Made by a program: the position numbers and the translations under genes
In this document: one piece after another, positions 43,685-51,436 of the stretch
How positions within the stretch are numbered: position 1 is the first letter of the stretch
How the letters are laid out: every line of letters begins with the position of its first letter
Notes under the pieces: model-generated
Seen by the model: only the letters and a program-made list of their open reading frames with translations
Database searches by the model: none
Told to the model about the DNA's origin: nothing
Source of the DNA: Chryseobacterium taichungense
GTDB taxonomy: Bacteria > Bacteroidota > Bacteroidia > Flavobacteriales > Weeksellaceae
Direction: 5' to 3'
Assembly (NCBI RefSeq): GCF_900109935.1
Contig: NZ_FOBV01000012.1
Coordinates: 29,674-93,673, forward strand
DNA: 64,000 nt

Positions 43685-43719
43685 ATTAAAATAGCACCAA
43701 GTTTGGGTGCTATTTTAAT
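43685..43719. terminator. Bidirectional hairpin terminator just inside the right transposon end
   Basis: ATTAAAATAGCACC and GGTGCTATTTTAAT form a 14-bp stem. It mirrors the left-end hairpin at 37724 and would block transcription in both directions. Confidence 0.8.
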
Positions 43720-43766
43720 TATATAAGTTGTTTAATTAATTTGGTATTAACTAGTATATCATTATC

Positions 43767-43774
43767 TTATTTTA
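43767..43774. repeat. Right 8-bp target site duplication
   Basis: TTATTTTA, matching 37665-37672. It ends 12 bp before the start codon of the sensor kinase. Confidence 0.85.
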
Positions 43775-43786
43775 TTTTTTTTTGGT

Positions 43787-46732
43787 ATGAATTATTTTTG
43801 GGTATTGCTTTGCTTTGTTTTCTTCAGTCCGTTGTATGCGCAGCCGGATGAGTACTATGAAAAGTGGTATGATGCCGACAATAGTAAACTTCCCCAGAAT
43901 TCCATCATGTCAATTGTTAAAGATAAGTATGGTTTTTTGTGGCTTTCCACCCAAGATGGTATTGTGAGGTTTGATGGCAACAATTTTCTGGTACATGACA
44001 TCGGTATTCCGTCGGTAGAGAACCGAACACTGATGATTGACGGATGTGCAGAGGATGATTGGCTGTTTACCTTTTATAATAGTGGGGGAATCCCTTCCCT
44101 GATTACAAATAGAGGCTATTCCGTCATCACAGATCCGAAGTCTCCTGTTTTTAAAGATCTGATGCTGCGTGGCAATGGAAATCTCTGGAAGCTAAACAGG
44201 TGGGTTCCAAGAGATTCAGCGGGAATAAAACTTTTTTATTTTATCTCGAAAAACAAATCTTACTATTTGGATTACAATAAGCTTTTTTATCAGGATCATG
44301 AAAAAAGACGATATGTTGGTACATTTGATGACCGGCTTTTCTACCGTTATTTTTTACTGGGAGACCAGCTGTTTTATTTGAAAGATGGCTCGTCTGTAGA
44401 AAAAATAGATCAAAATGGGCAGGTAAAGCAGTATAAAACGGGACTAAAGGTGGCGAAGAACTTTGATTATTTTATCAATATACCTAACAAACAGCTGTTG
44501 CTGAGGAATGATGATAAGATTTACCTTATAGGTTATTATAATAATCAGATTACTACTGATCTGATCTATAACGGTAAAACGATTCGGAATCTCGATATTT
44601 TCAAGATGTATTATGATGAATCTACAAAGACACTCTGTGTAGGTACTTTTTCAAAGGGCCTGTTAGTGATCAGAAAAAAGTTTATTTATCCACATATTAC
44701 CCCTGATAAAAGTATTTTTCATTCGCTTACGAATAATGGTTTGGGAAGAGTTTTAACGAGTGAAGGAGATATGTTTGATATTAACGGTTATATCAAAACG
44801 GTTTCAAGTCCAGGTACTGATAAGTATGGAATTGTCCCATTGGACAACCCTGGAGAGTTTCTCTTGAAAGGCGAGCACGCTCTATTTTTACGGTTTGGCC
44901 CCAAAACAAAAATGATAAGGGACTTTACCAATAATTCCTCGATATACTGTATCAGTAACACGTTTGGAAGTAAGGTGTGGTTATCTTTGCTCTACAAAGA
45001 CCGGAATCTATTGGGTTACGTTCTGATAAAAGACCGTAAAGTTGCCAAGGAGGTGTTTTTTAATACGAAAATTGGCATCAAAGGAATTGCAAAGATCAAT
45101 GACGAGGAAGTTCTTCTGGCGGCAAACGAGGGGCTTTTTATTTTTAACGAAAAGAAAAGAAAATTTAATACCCTTATATCCGGCACCAGTTTCAGAAGCA
45201 TCAATAATAATGGAGATGAATTTTTCTGGGTACAAAGTTATGGAAAAGGGCTTTACCTTTACAAGGAAGGAAAAGTCTATAAACCTCGGCATCAAAAGAA
45301 AATTTTATCTTCGGTTCATAGTGTAATCGATGACAAAAGGGGTTTTTATTGGCTGTCATCGAATCACGGCCTTTTTCAGGTTAGAAAGCAGGATTTAATC
45401 AACAGTTATTTAAACGGGAATCATAACTTTTATATTCATAAGTATACCCGGAGAGATGGCCTGCTGACCTCGGAGTTTAATGGTGGGGCAAACAATAACG
45501 GAGTGTTCAATAATGGATATGTCATATTTCCTTCCATGAACGGCATGGTATATATCGATACAAAAAAGGCATTTCCGCTGCTTCCTGCTGAGGATTTCTT
45601 TATCGACCGGATTGCGATCAATGAAAAAGAGAAAACGGTTTCCGGAATTTTAAATCTTGAAAGAAATTTTGGTTACTTAAAGATTTTTGTGGATTTTGTA
45701 AACTTTGGAAATCAACGCAATAATTATATTGATTATAAGATAGACGATCATGGCTGGCAGCCGCTTCCCGACAACAGGATTATCAACATTAACGCATTGA
45801 CGAAAGGGAAACACGATATTCAGGTCAGAAAACTAAAAAACTTCTCATCGCGATACAACTACAAAACACTGAATATCTATGTGCGGCCGGCTTTCTGGGA
45901 AACGGACGCTTTTAAAATTTCAATGGCCATCCTCGTACTTCTCACATTTTATCTCATCTACACTTTAAGATTGAAACAGGCGGAAAGAGAAGCCATTATC
46001 CTCAACGAAAAAATTGATGAACGTACCGCAGAGCTGAACGAAACCATAGACTCTCTTTCAAAAACAAGGGAAGAACTTTATGCGCAGCTTTCACGCAAGA
46101 AAAAGCTTGTGGCTGCCATCAGCCACGATATCAGAAGCCCGATGAATTTCATTAATATCAGTACGGGAATTTTATTGGACAGCTTAGACGACTCGGTGTA
46201 TGAAAAAAGAGTCATAAGTTCAATTAAAGAGTCTTCAGCACAGATTCTTGATTTTATTGATTCTACCATCAGATACAATAAGATTTTCGTTTATGATAAT
46301 TATAAATCCAGGGAAAATATTGTACTGAGAGACTTTATGACACAGAGAACTGGCCTGTTTTTAAATGCGGCAGAGTTTAAATTTATCCAGATACAGAATA
46401 ATATTAATGCCGAGGATACGGTGGTGAGCAATCCTGATGTGCTGAGCATTGTGATCCACAATATTCTGGATAATGCCGTGAAGTACACTAATAATGGATT
46501 CATTTACATTTATAGCATCAAAGATGAATGCCGGTTTCATCTTGTCATCGAGGATACCGGCATAGGAATGTCTGAACAAGAACTTTGTAAAATTAACGAT
46601 ACTGAAAGCTTTAACAGTCAACAATTGGGAATGAAAATTATTAGAGAATTATTACCTCTTATCGATGTGACATTTAATATTGAAAGTAAAAAAGAGCAGG
46701 GGACGAAAATTACCCTTAGCTTTACCATTTAG
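43787..46732 (+). CDS. Reg_prop/Y_Y_Y sensor histidine kinase
   Basis: 981 residues. A signal peptide (FWVLLCFVFFSPLYAQ) is followed by a periplasmic Reg_prop beta-propeller (first blade NSIMSIVKDKYGFLWLSTQD, GIVRFDGNNF) and a Y_Y_Y domain near 615-700. A membrane segment (ISMAILVLLTFYLIYTL) and a coiled linker lead to HisKA with H780 in AISHDIRSPMN and HATPase_c with N-box ILDNAVKYTNNG and G1 EDTGIGMSEQEL. There is no fused receiver or AraC domain, so it is not a full hybrid. The convergent NarL-type regulator is the likely partner. A transposon now sits 12 bp upstream of its TSD-flanked leader. Confidence 0.9.
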   Translation: MNYFWVLLCFVFFSPLYAQPDEYYEKWYDADNSKLPQNSIMSIVKDKYGFLWLSTQDGIVRFDGNNFLVHDIGIPSVENRTLMIDGCAEDDWLFTFYNSGGIPSLITNRGYSVITDPKSPVFKDLMLRGNGNLWKLNRWVPRDSAGIKLFYFISKNKSYYLDYNKLFYQDHEKRRYVGTFDDRLFYRYFLLGDQLFYLKDGSSVEKIDQNGQVKQYKTGLKVAKNFDYFINIPNKQLLLRNDDKIYLIGYYNNQITTDLIYNGKTIRNLDIFKMYYDESTKTLCVGTFSKGLLVIRKKFIYPHITPDKSIFHSLTNNGLGRVLTSEGDMFDINGYIKTVSSPGTDKYGIVPLDNPGEFLLKGEHALFLRFGPKTKMIRDFTNNSSIYCISNTFGSKVWLSLLYKDRNLLGYVLIKDRKVAKEVFFNTKIGIKGIAKINDEEVLLAANEGLFIFNEKKRKFNTLISGTSFRSINNNGDEFFWVQSYGKGLYLYKEGKVYKPRHQKKILSSVHSVIDDKRGFYWLSSNHGLFQVRKQDLINSYLNGNHNFYIHKYTRRDGLLTSEFNGGANNNGVFNNGYVIFPSMNGMVYIDTKKAFPLLPAEDFFIDRIAINEKEKTVSGILNLERNFGYLKIFVDFVNFGNQRNNYIDYKIDDHGWQPLPDNRIININALTKGKHDIQVRKLKNFSSRYNYKTLNIYVRPAFWETDAFKISMAILVLLTFYLIYTLRLKQAEREAIILNEKIDERTAELNETIDSLSKTREELYAQLSRKKKLVAAISHDIRSPMNFINISTGILLDSLDDSVYEKRVISSIKESSAQILDFIDSTIRYNKIFVYDNYKSRENIVLRDFMTQRTGLFLNAAEFKFIQIQNNINAEDTVVSNPDVLSIVIHNILDNAVKYTNNGFIYIYSIKDECRFHLVIEDTGIGMSEQELCKINDTESFNSQQLGMKIIRELLPLIDVTFNIESKKEQGTKITLSFTI

Positions 46733-47364
46733 TTGACATTTAAAAAATTCAGAAGTGCCGGAATATTAGTAATTCCCAGTTTCTCAAAAATTCTGTTTTT
46801 ATAGGTGCTTACCGTAGATTTATGAATATAAAGCTTGGATGCGATCTCGTTGTTTGAAAGACCTGATACCAAAAGCCGAGCGATTTCCAGCTCCCGTAAG
46901 GACAGCAATTCAATCGGAGTGGCACCGCTTTTCCGGATCATATTTTCGAGAAGTCTTTCTTTAAGATCATCACTCATATACTTCCCGGACTCAAAAAACT
47001 TGCTGAAGGCATGGATTATCTCTTCCTGTTCGCAAAGTTTACTGAGGAAGCCGTTGGCCCCGGCCTTAATAAATTTAAAAGCGTAGATGCTCTCTTCAAG
47101 AGCCGAGAATATCAGTGTTTTTATACTGTCGCCGTACTCTATAGACAGGTTCTCAACAAAACTTAAGCTGTTTCCTTCAAGAAAATTAATATCCAGGATA
47201 ATAAAATCTATATTTCCGTTTTTTATAATCGATCTTCCTTCATTCAGTGTTGATGCTTCAAAGATAGTTACATTTAAAAAATGTTTTTTCACAAGAAGAA
47301 AAATACCCTGTCTTACAATACTGTGATCATCTATTACTAATACGTTTTTATTATTGGTTTCCAT
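46729..47364 (-). CDS. NarL/FixJ-family response regulator
   Basis: 211 residues. The receiver has acidic pair D12/D13 (LVIDDHSIVRQG) and phosphoacceptor D58 (FIILDINFLEGN). The C-terminal LuxR-type HTH is ELLSLRELEIARLLVSGLSN, NEIASKLYIHKSTVSTYKNR. The two stop regions of this gene and the sensor kinase overlap by 4 bp on opposite strands, which is unusual for a cognate pair. The target genes are unknown. Confidence 0.9.
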   Translation of the reverse strand: METNNKNVLVIDDHSIVRQGIFLLVKKHFLNVTIFEASTLNEGRSIIKNGNIDFIILDINFLEGNSLSFVENLSIEYGDSIKTLIFSALEESIYAFKFIKAGANGFLSKLCEQEEIIHAFSKFFESGKYMSDDLKERLLENMIRKSGATPIELLSLRELEIARLLVSGLSNNEIASKLYIHKSTVSTYKNRIFEKLGITNIPALLNFLNVN

Positions 47365-47509
47365 TTATATAGTTTTCATCATGTTTTATATAATTCAAAT
47401 ATATTAATATTTTTTTTAAAACAAAATTGTGAAATTTTTTGTATTTACCTTAAATAGATGTGTTTTTACAAACGGGTGAATTATTAAAACCAATGTGAAT
47501 ATTTCCAAT

Positions 47510-47980
47510 TTACAGAATCTGAGCACTTTCCTTAATGCTGTTCATCACAAAAATACTTTTCGTCTGCCCGATTCCTTCGATTTCAGATAATTTATTAACA
47601 AAAAATTCGTGAAATTCGTCCATATTCGGAGCAAGAATTTTAAGCATAAAATCAAAATCACCACTGATATTATAAAATTCAGTCACTTCTTTGAGTTTTG
47701 TGACTTCTTCGATAAATTTTCCGGCTGTTTTTTTATTATGCACATTTAATGCAATCATACAAATTACCATCATTCCTTTATTCACCTTTTTACGATCCAC
47801 AACGGTTGTATACTCTTTAATAATTCCCTGTCTTTCCATTCTTTTTATACGTTCATGAGTAGGAGTGGGGCTCAGATTGATTCTGTTTGCAATATCACGA
47901 ACACTCAATTTTGAATCTTTTTGTAAAATTCTCAGGATGGCAAGGTCTTTTTCATCCGGAATATAATTTTCGGTAGTCAT
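47510..47980 (-). CDS. Lrp/AsnC-family regulator
   Basis: 156 residues. N-terminal winged HTH (ILRILQKDSKLSVRDIANRI, NLSPTPTHERIKRMERQGII) and a C-terminal RAM/AsnC ligand domain (VICMIALNVHNKKTAGKF, FYNISGDFDFMLKILAPNMD). Such regulators sense amino acids. It is divergent from an MFS exporter across 142 bp, so it is a likely regulator of amino-acid or drug export. Confidence 0.92.
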   Translation of the reverse strand: MTTENYIPDEKDLAILRILQKDSKLSVRDIANRINLSPTPTHERIKRMERQGIIKEYTTVVDRKKVNKGMMVICMIALNVHNKKTAGKFIEEVTKLKEVTEFYNISGDFDFMLKILAPNMDEFHEFFVNKLSEIEGIGQTKSIFVMNSIKESAQIL

Positions 47981-48097
47981 ATGTTCTGTTTAATTTGGTT
48001 TTAAATTTAACAAAAGAATATTTGTTCTTATTTTGAGATTAAATTATTAATAATGTTCCAAAATTAATATATAATTTTTATATACGTTCTACTATTT

Positions 48098-48105
48098 TAA
48101 TTTTG
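48098..48105 (+). promoter_or_regulatory. TAATTTTG -7 element of the MFS gene
   Basis: TAnnTTTG match 17 nt upstream of the ATG at 48123; no clear -33 TTG. Confidence 0.45.
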
Positions 48106-48122
48106 TAGAATAAATAACCTAT

Positions 48123-49514
48123 ATGGATAGAAAAAATATGATATTGATCCTTGCGTCCGTTGGAACTTTTGTAGAAGCTTTGGATATTGCCATTGTAAAT
48201 CTTACCATTCCATCCATTCAGGGGCAATTTGGTATCGGTGCCGAAACTGTACAATGGCTTCAGACGCTATACGTGCTCTTCTTTGGAGGATTTTTGATCA
48301 TCGGCGGAAAGCTTTCTGATCAGATTGGGCGCAGGAAAATTTTTCTTTTAGGTTCATTTATTTTTATGCTGACTTCCTTAGGAGCAGGATTGTCCTCCAG
48401 CTTTGAATCGCTTGCGGTATTCCGGGCACTACAAGGGTTGGGCGCAGCTTTCATCATGCCTTCTGCAATGTCGATTGTTACCAATACTTTTACAGGAGAT
48501 CAGGAAAGAAACCGAGCTGTCGGGATTTTCAGTTCATTTGCAGCCATCGGTTCCGGGAGCGGTCTGTCGTTGGGAGGAATTATCAGTACTTATTTGAGCT
48601 GGCACTGGGTTTTCCTCATTAATGTTCCTGTTCTTGCAGTGGCATTGATCTTCGCTTATTATTATCTGCCTAAAGATGAGGTATCAGAAAAATCATACAA
48701 AACAGACTTTTTATCAGGTATTTTACTGGTATTGGGATTGCTGAGCCTTACTTACGGAACGCATGAATTAATTCACATTAAGGAAAATCCATTAATGATC
48801 ATATCTTCACTGTTCATTGCTATTTTATTGTTAATGATTCTGTTTTATCGCTTAAAAACGGTTTCTCAGCCTTTGATCAATTTATCATTAATGAAATACA
48901 GGTCATTAAAAGTTTCCAGTTTGAGTTTTTTAGCATTAGGAGCATTTTTTATCGGTTTTTTATTTCTTATATCGCTGATGCTGCAGAAAGATATGAATTA
49001 TAGCGCGGCAGAAGCAGGATTACTATTGGTACCCTTTAGCATAATGTCGGCATTAGTCGCAAAATTTATTCTGCCTCATATTTCAAAGAGATTGAATTCT
49101 GCTCAGATGGCAGTTTTTGGATGGCTTTTTATGTTCAGTGGATCTCTGTTGCTGTTGATTGCTATATATATCGATCATCCTTTAATGCTTGTTTTAATGG
49201 CGGCTGCCTGTATTTCAGGAATAGGAATGACATTTTGTTTTACGGCACTCTCGGTGCTTGGAATTGAGGAGATAAACCCTTCGGATTATGGAGTTGCAGC
49301 CAGCGTGGGCTCTACAAGCTACTTTTTGGGAGCCGGTATTGGATTATCTTTTATGACATTGATGAGTCAGTTTTTTCCTTCAGAATGGGCAGTTGGAAAC
49401 TTAAGTCTGATTATTTTGTTGGGATATTCATTGTTTGCATTGAGCACATTGTTTTATTTTATTATTAAAAATGTAAAGGTGAATAAAGCTAAAATGACTG
49501 CTGAATCATACTAA
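48123..49514 (+). CDS. MFS transporter, DHA2 type
   Basis: 463 residues, 12-14 membrane segments. ASVGTFVEALDIAIVNLTIP (TM1), KLSDQIGRRKIFLLG (motif A), FRALQGLGAAFIMPSAMS (motif B) and FAAIGSGSGLSLGGIISTYL (motif C) place it with drug or amino-acid exporters. It is divergent from the Lrp/AsnC gene, which hints that the substrate may be an amino acid or related compound (inference). It carries no adaptor or channel genes, unlike the pump at 15.7 kb. Confidence 0.88.
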   Translation: MDRKNMILILASVGTFVEALDIAIVNLTIPSIQGQFGIGAETVQWLQTLYVLFFGGFLIIGGKLSDQIGRRKIFLLGSFIFMLTSLGAGLSSSFESLAVFRALQGLGAAFIMPSAMSIVTNTFTGDQERNRAVGIFSSFAAIGSGSGLSLGGIISTYLSWHWVFLINVPVLAVALIFAYYYLPKDEVSEKSYKTDFLSGILLVLGLLSLTYGTHELIHIKENPLMIISSLFIAILLLMILFYRLKTVSQPLINLSLMKYRSLKVSSLSFLALGAFFIGFLFLISLMLQKDMNYSAAEAGLLLVPFSIMSALVAKFILPHISKRLNSAQMAVFGWLFMFSGSLLLLIAIYIDHPLMLVLMAAACISGIGMTFCFTALSVLGIEEINPSDYGVAASVGSTSYFLGAGIGLSFMTLMSQFFPSEWAVGNLSLIILLGYSLFALSTLFYFIIKNVKVNKAKMTAESY

Positions 49515-49586
49515 AAAAGATATTAGTTTAAAAAAAAATTAATGGAGTTAATCTGAAAGTATCGGTTCTTTTTTTATTTTAGCCAT

Positions 49587-50336
49587 ATGAAATTGCAGAT
49601 TATTAGTGATCTACACCAGGAGTTTGGAATGACAGACTTGTCTTTTGACAAGGCTGATGTTGTTGTGTTGGCGGGTGATGTAAATCTTGGAACTAAAGGG
49701 ATTGAATGGATTAAAACTAAAATTCAAAATAAACCTGTGATTTATGTTTTGGGAAATCATGAATATTATAAAGGTTCATATCCTAAAACATTAAATAAAA
49801 TTAAAGAAGCGGCTAAAAATTCTAATGTATTTGTACTGGAAGATTCCAGCGTAGATATGGATGGTATAAGATTCCATGGAAGTACATTGTGGACTGATTT
49901 CTCGCTATTTGGAGATCCTCGATATTATGGATTTCTGTGTCAGAATGGAATGAATGATTATAAGCAGATCAGGCGTGATCCTTCATATTCAAAAATGCGA
50001 TCGATCGACATCTTTAAAATCCATCAGATTTCCAGAGTATGGCTTGAGGACAGCTTGGAATGTTCTAAAAATTTTAAAAATATTGTTGTTACACATCATG
50101 CTCCCAGTATTAAATCTGTACCGGAGCATTTCAAAAAAGATCCGCTGACATCGGCATATGCTTCAGATCTGGAAGATCTTATTAGCCAATATCAGCCTTT
50201 ATGCTGGATTCATGGACATATACATACTCCTTCCAGGTATAAAATTGGAGAAACGGAAATTATCTGTAATCCACATGGATATATTAGCGAGAAGTACAAC
50301 GGATATGAGAAGGAATTAATTATTGAAATCAATTAA
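49587..50336 (+). CDS. Calcineurin-like metallophosphoesterase
   Basis: 249 residues. Metal-site motifs in order: DLHQEFG (D-x-H), VVVLAGDVNLG (GD), YVLGNHEYYKG (GNHE), VVTHHAPS (H) and WIHGHIHTP (GHxH). A soluble cytoplasmic phosphoesterase of unknown substrate. It is followed 40 bp later by the broken Fic gene on the same strand. Confidence 0.88.
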   Translation: MKLQIISDLHQEFGMTDLSFDKADVVVLAGDVNLGTKGIEWIKTKIQNKPVIYVLGNHEYYKGSYPKTLNKIKEAAKNSNVFVLEDSSVDMDGIRFHGSTLWTDFSLFGDPRYYGFLCQNGMNDYKQIRRDPSYSKMRSIDIFKIHQISRVWLEDSLECSKNFKNIVVTHHAPSIKSVPEHFKKDPLTSAYASDLEDLISQYQPLCWIHGHIHTPSRYKIGETEIICNPHGYISEKYNGYEKELIIEIN

Positions 50337-50376
50337 AAATACTATATTTGATACTATCATTTGATACTATAACATT

Positions 50377-51352
50377 TTGAGATCGCCTTATATTGTAACA
50401 GAAAAGATATTAAAGTTTATTGCTTCTATTTCCGAGAAAATAGGAGAAATTAATGAGAATCATCTTTATAAACCCAATACTGAACTCAGAAAAAAGAACA
50501 GGATTAAAACCATTCAGTCTTCGCTTGAAATTGAAGGAAATACCGTTACGGAAGAGCAAATAACCGCTCTGTTAGATAATAAACGAATTATTGCTCCTGC
50601 AAAAGACATTCTTGAAGTTCAGAATGCGATTGAAGTATATAAGGATCTGAAAATTTTCAATCCAAATAATATTAAAGATTTAGAATTAGCACATTCAATA
50701 TTAATGAAAAACCTGGTAAAAAATCCGGGAAAGTTTAGAACGACTAACGTTGGAATAGTAAAAGGCTCAAAAAGTGGAACATCTTGCCCCTGGTGGAGGT
50801 ATGGTAAAAGGATTAATGAATGATCTTTTTAAATATCTAAAGAATGATAAAGATTTAGTATTAATTAAAAGTTGTGTCTTTCATTATGAGTTTGAATTTA
50901 TACATCCTTTTACCGACGGAAACGGAAGGATAGGAAGACTTTGGCAGACATTAATTTTAATGCAGCAATATCCTGTTTTCGAGTACTTGCCGATTGAAAG
51001 TTTAATCAAAGAAAACCAGCAGGAATATTATAATAAACTCTCGGAATCTGATAAGGCCGGCCAGTCTACCCATTTCATTGAGTTTATGCTGTCTATTATT
51101 TTACAATCCTTAGAACAGGTTTTACAATCTCAAAATATCAACTTAAGTACAAAAGACAGAATATTTTTATTCAAAGAGAAAATTAGAGATAAAAAGTTCA
51201 GCGGGAAAGATTATTTACAGAATTTTAAAAATATTTCGGCACCTACCGCAAGCCGGGATCTTAAATGGGCGGTTAATCAGGAAATTTTGATGAAATCCGG
51301 TGAACAAAGAAAGACAGAATATCAGTTTAAATCTTTTTTAAGCGAAAAATAA
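50377..51352 (+). pseudogene. Fic-family protein, frameshifted by one extra A
   Basis: The first frame (50377-50823, starting at TTG) carries the N-terminal part with the inhibitory motif SLEIEGN. It loses homology after IVKGSK at the A5 run 50769-50773 and ends shortly after. The correct continuation (VEHLAPGGGMVKGLMN, then HPFTDGNGRIGRLWQ with the full Fic motif) lies in the next frame and runs to 51352. Removing one A restores one ~325-residue Fic protein (AMPylase-type). Either a recent inactivating mutation, a phase-variable site or a sequencing error. The rest of both halves is intact. Confidence 0.85.
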
Positions 51353-51385
51353 TAAGCTTAGTGTTAATTAATTGTAATAAAAATA

Positions 51386-51402
51386 CCCGGATAAAATCCG
51401 GG
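51386..51402. terminator. Hairpin between the convergent Fic and beta-glucosidase genes
   Basis: CCCGGAT and ATCCGGG around AAA. On the minus strand it is followed by a T-rich run. Confidence 0.7.
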
Positions 51403-51436
51403 CATTCACGTTTTAGAAATATAAATAAGTAAAAAA

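Larger units (their letters stand above)
37673..43766. mobile_element. 6.1-kb IS1595-family transposon with passenger genes
   Basis: Both ends carry the inverted repeat GATAATNATATACTAG, TTAATACCAAA (left from 37673, right ending 43766), with one mismatch in about 28 bp and looser similarity beyond. It is flanked by a perfect 8-bp direct repeat TTATTTTA. Inside is one IS1595/ISXO2-type transposase (37890-38861) at the left end and seven further genes on both strands. An 8-bp AT-rich duplication is what IS1595-family elements produce, and some family members are known to carry passenger genes. Hairpin terminators lie just inside both ends. The cargo does not resemble known resistance genes. 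Confidence 0.85.

Noticed and set aside
43787..46732. One-component hybrid two-component system (HTCS)
   Set aside because: Reg_prop and Y_Y_Y domains suggest an HTCS, but the protein ends after the ATPase domain with no receiver or AraC HTH; it is a plain sensor kinase with a separate regulator.
50769..50775. Programmed ribosomal frameshift in the Fic gene
   Set aside because: The site is only AAAAAG with five A, not a canonical A AAA AAG slippery heptamer, and no downstream stem was seen. A one-base insertion is simpler.
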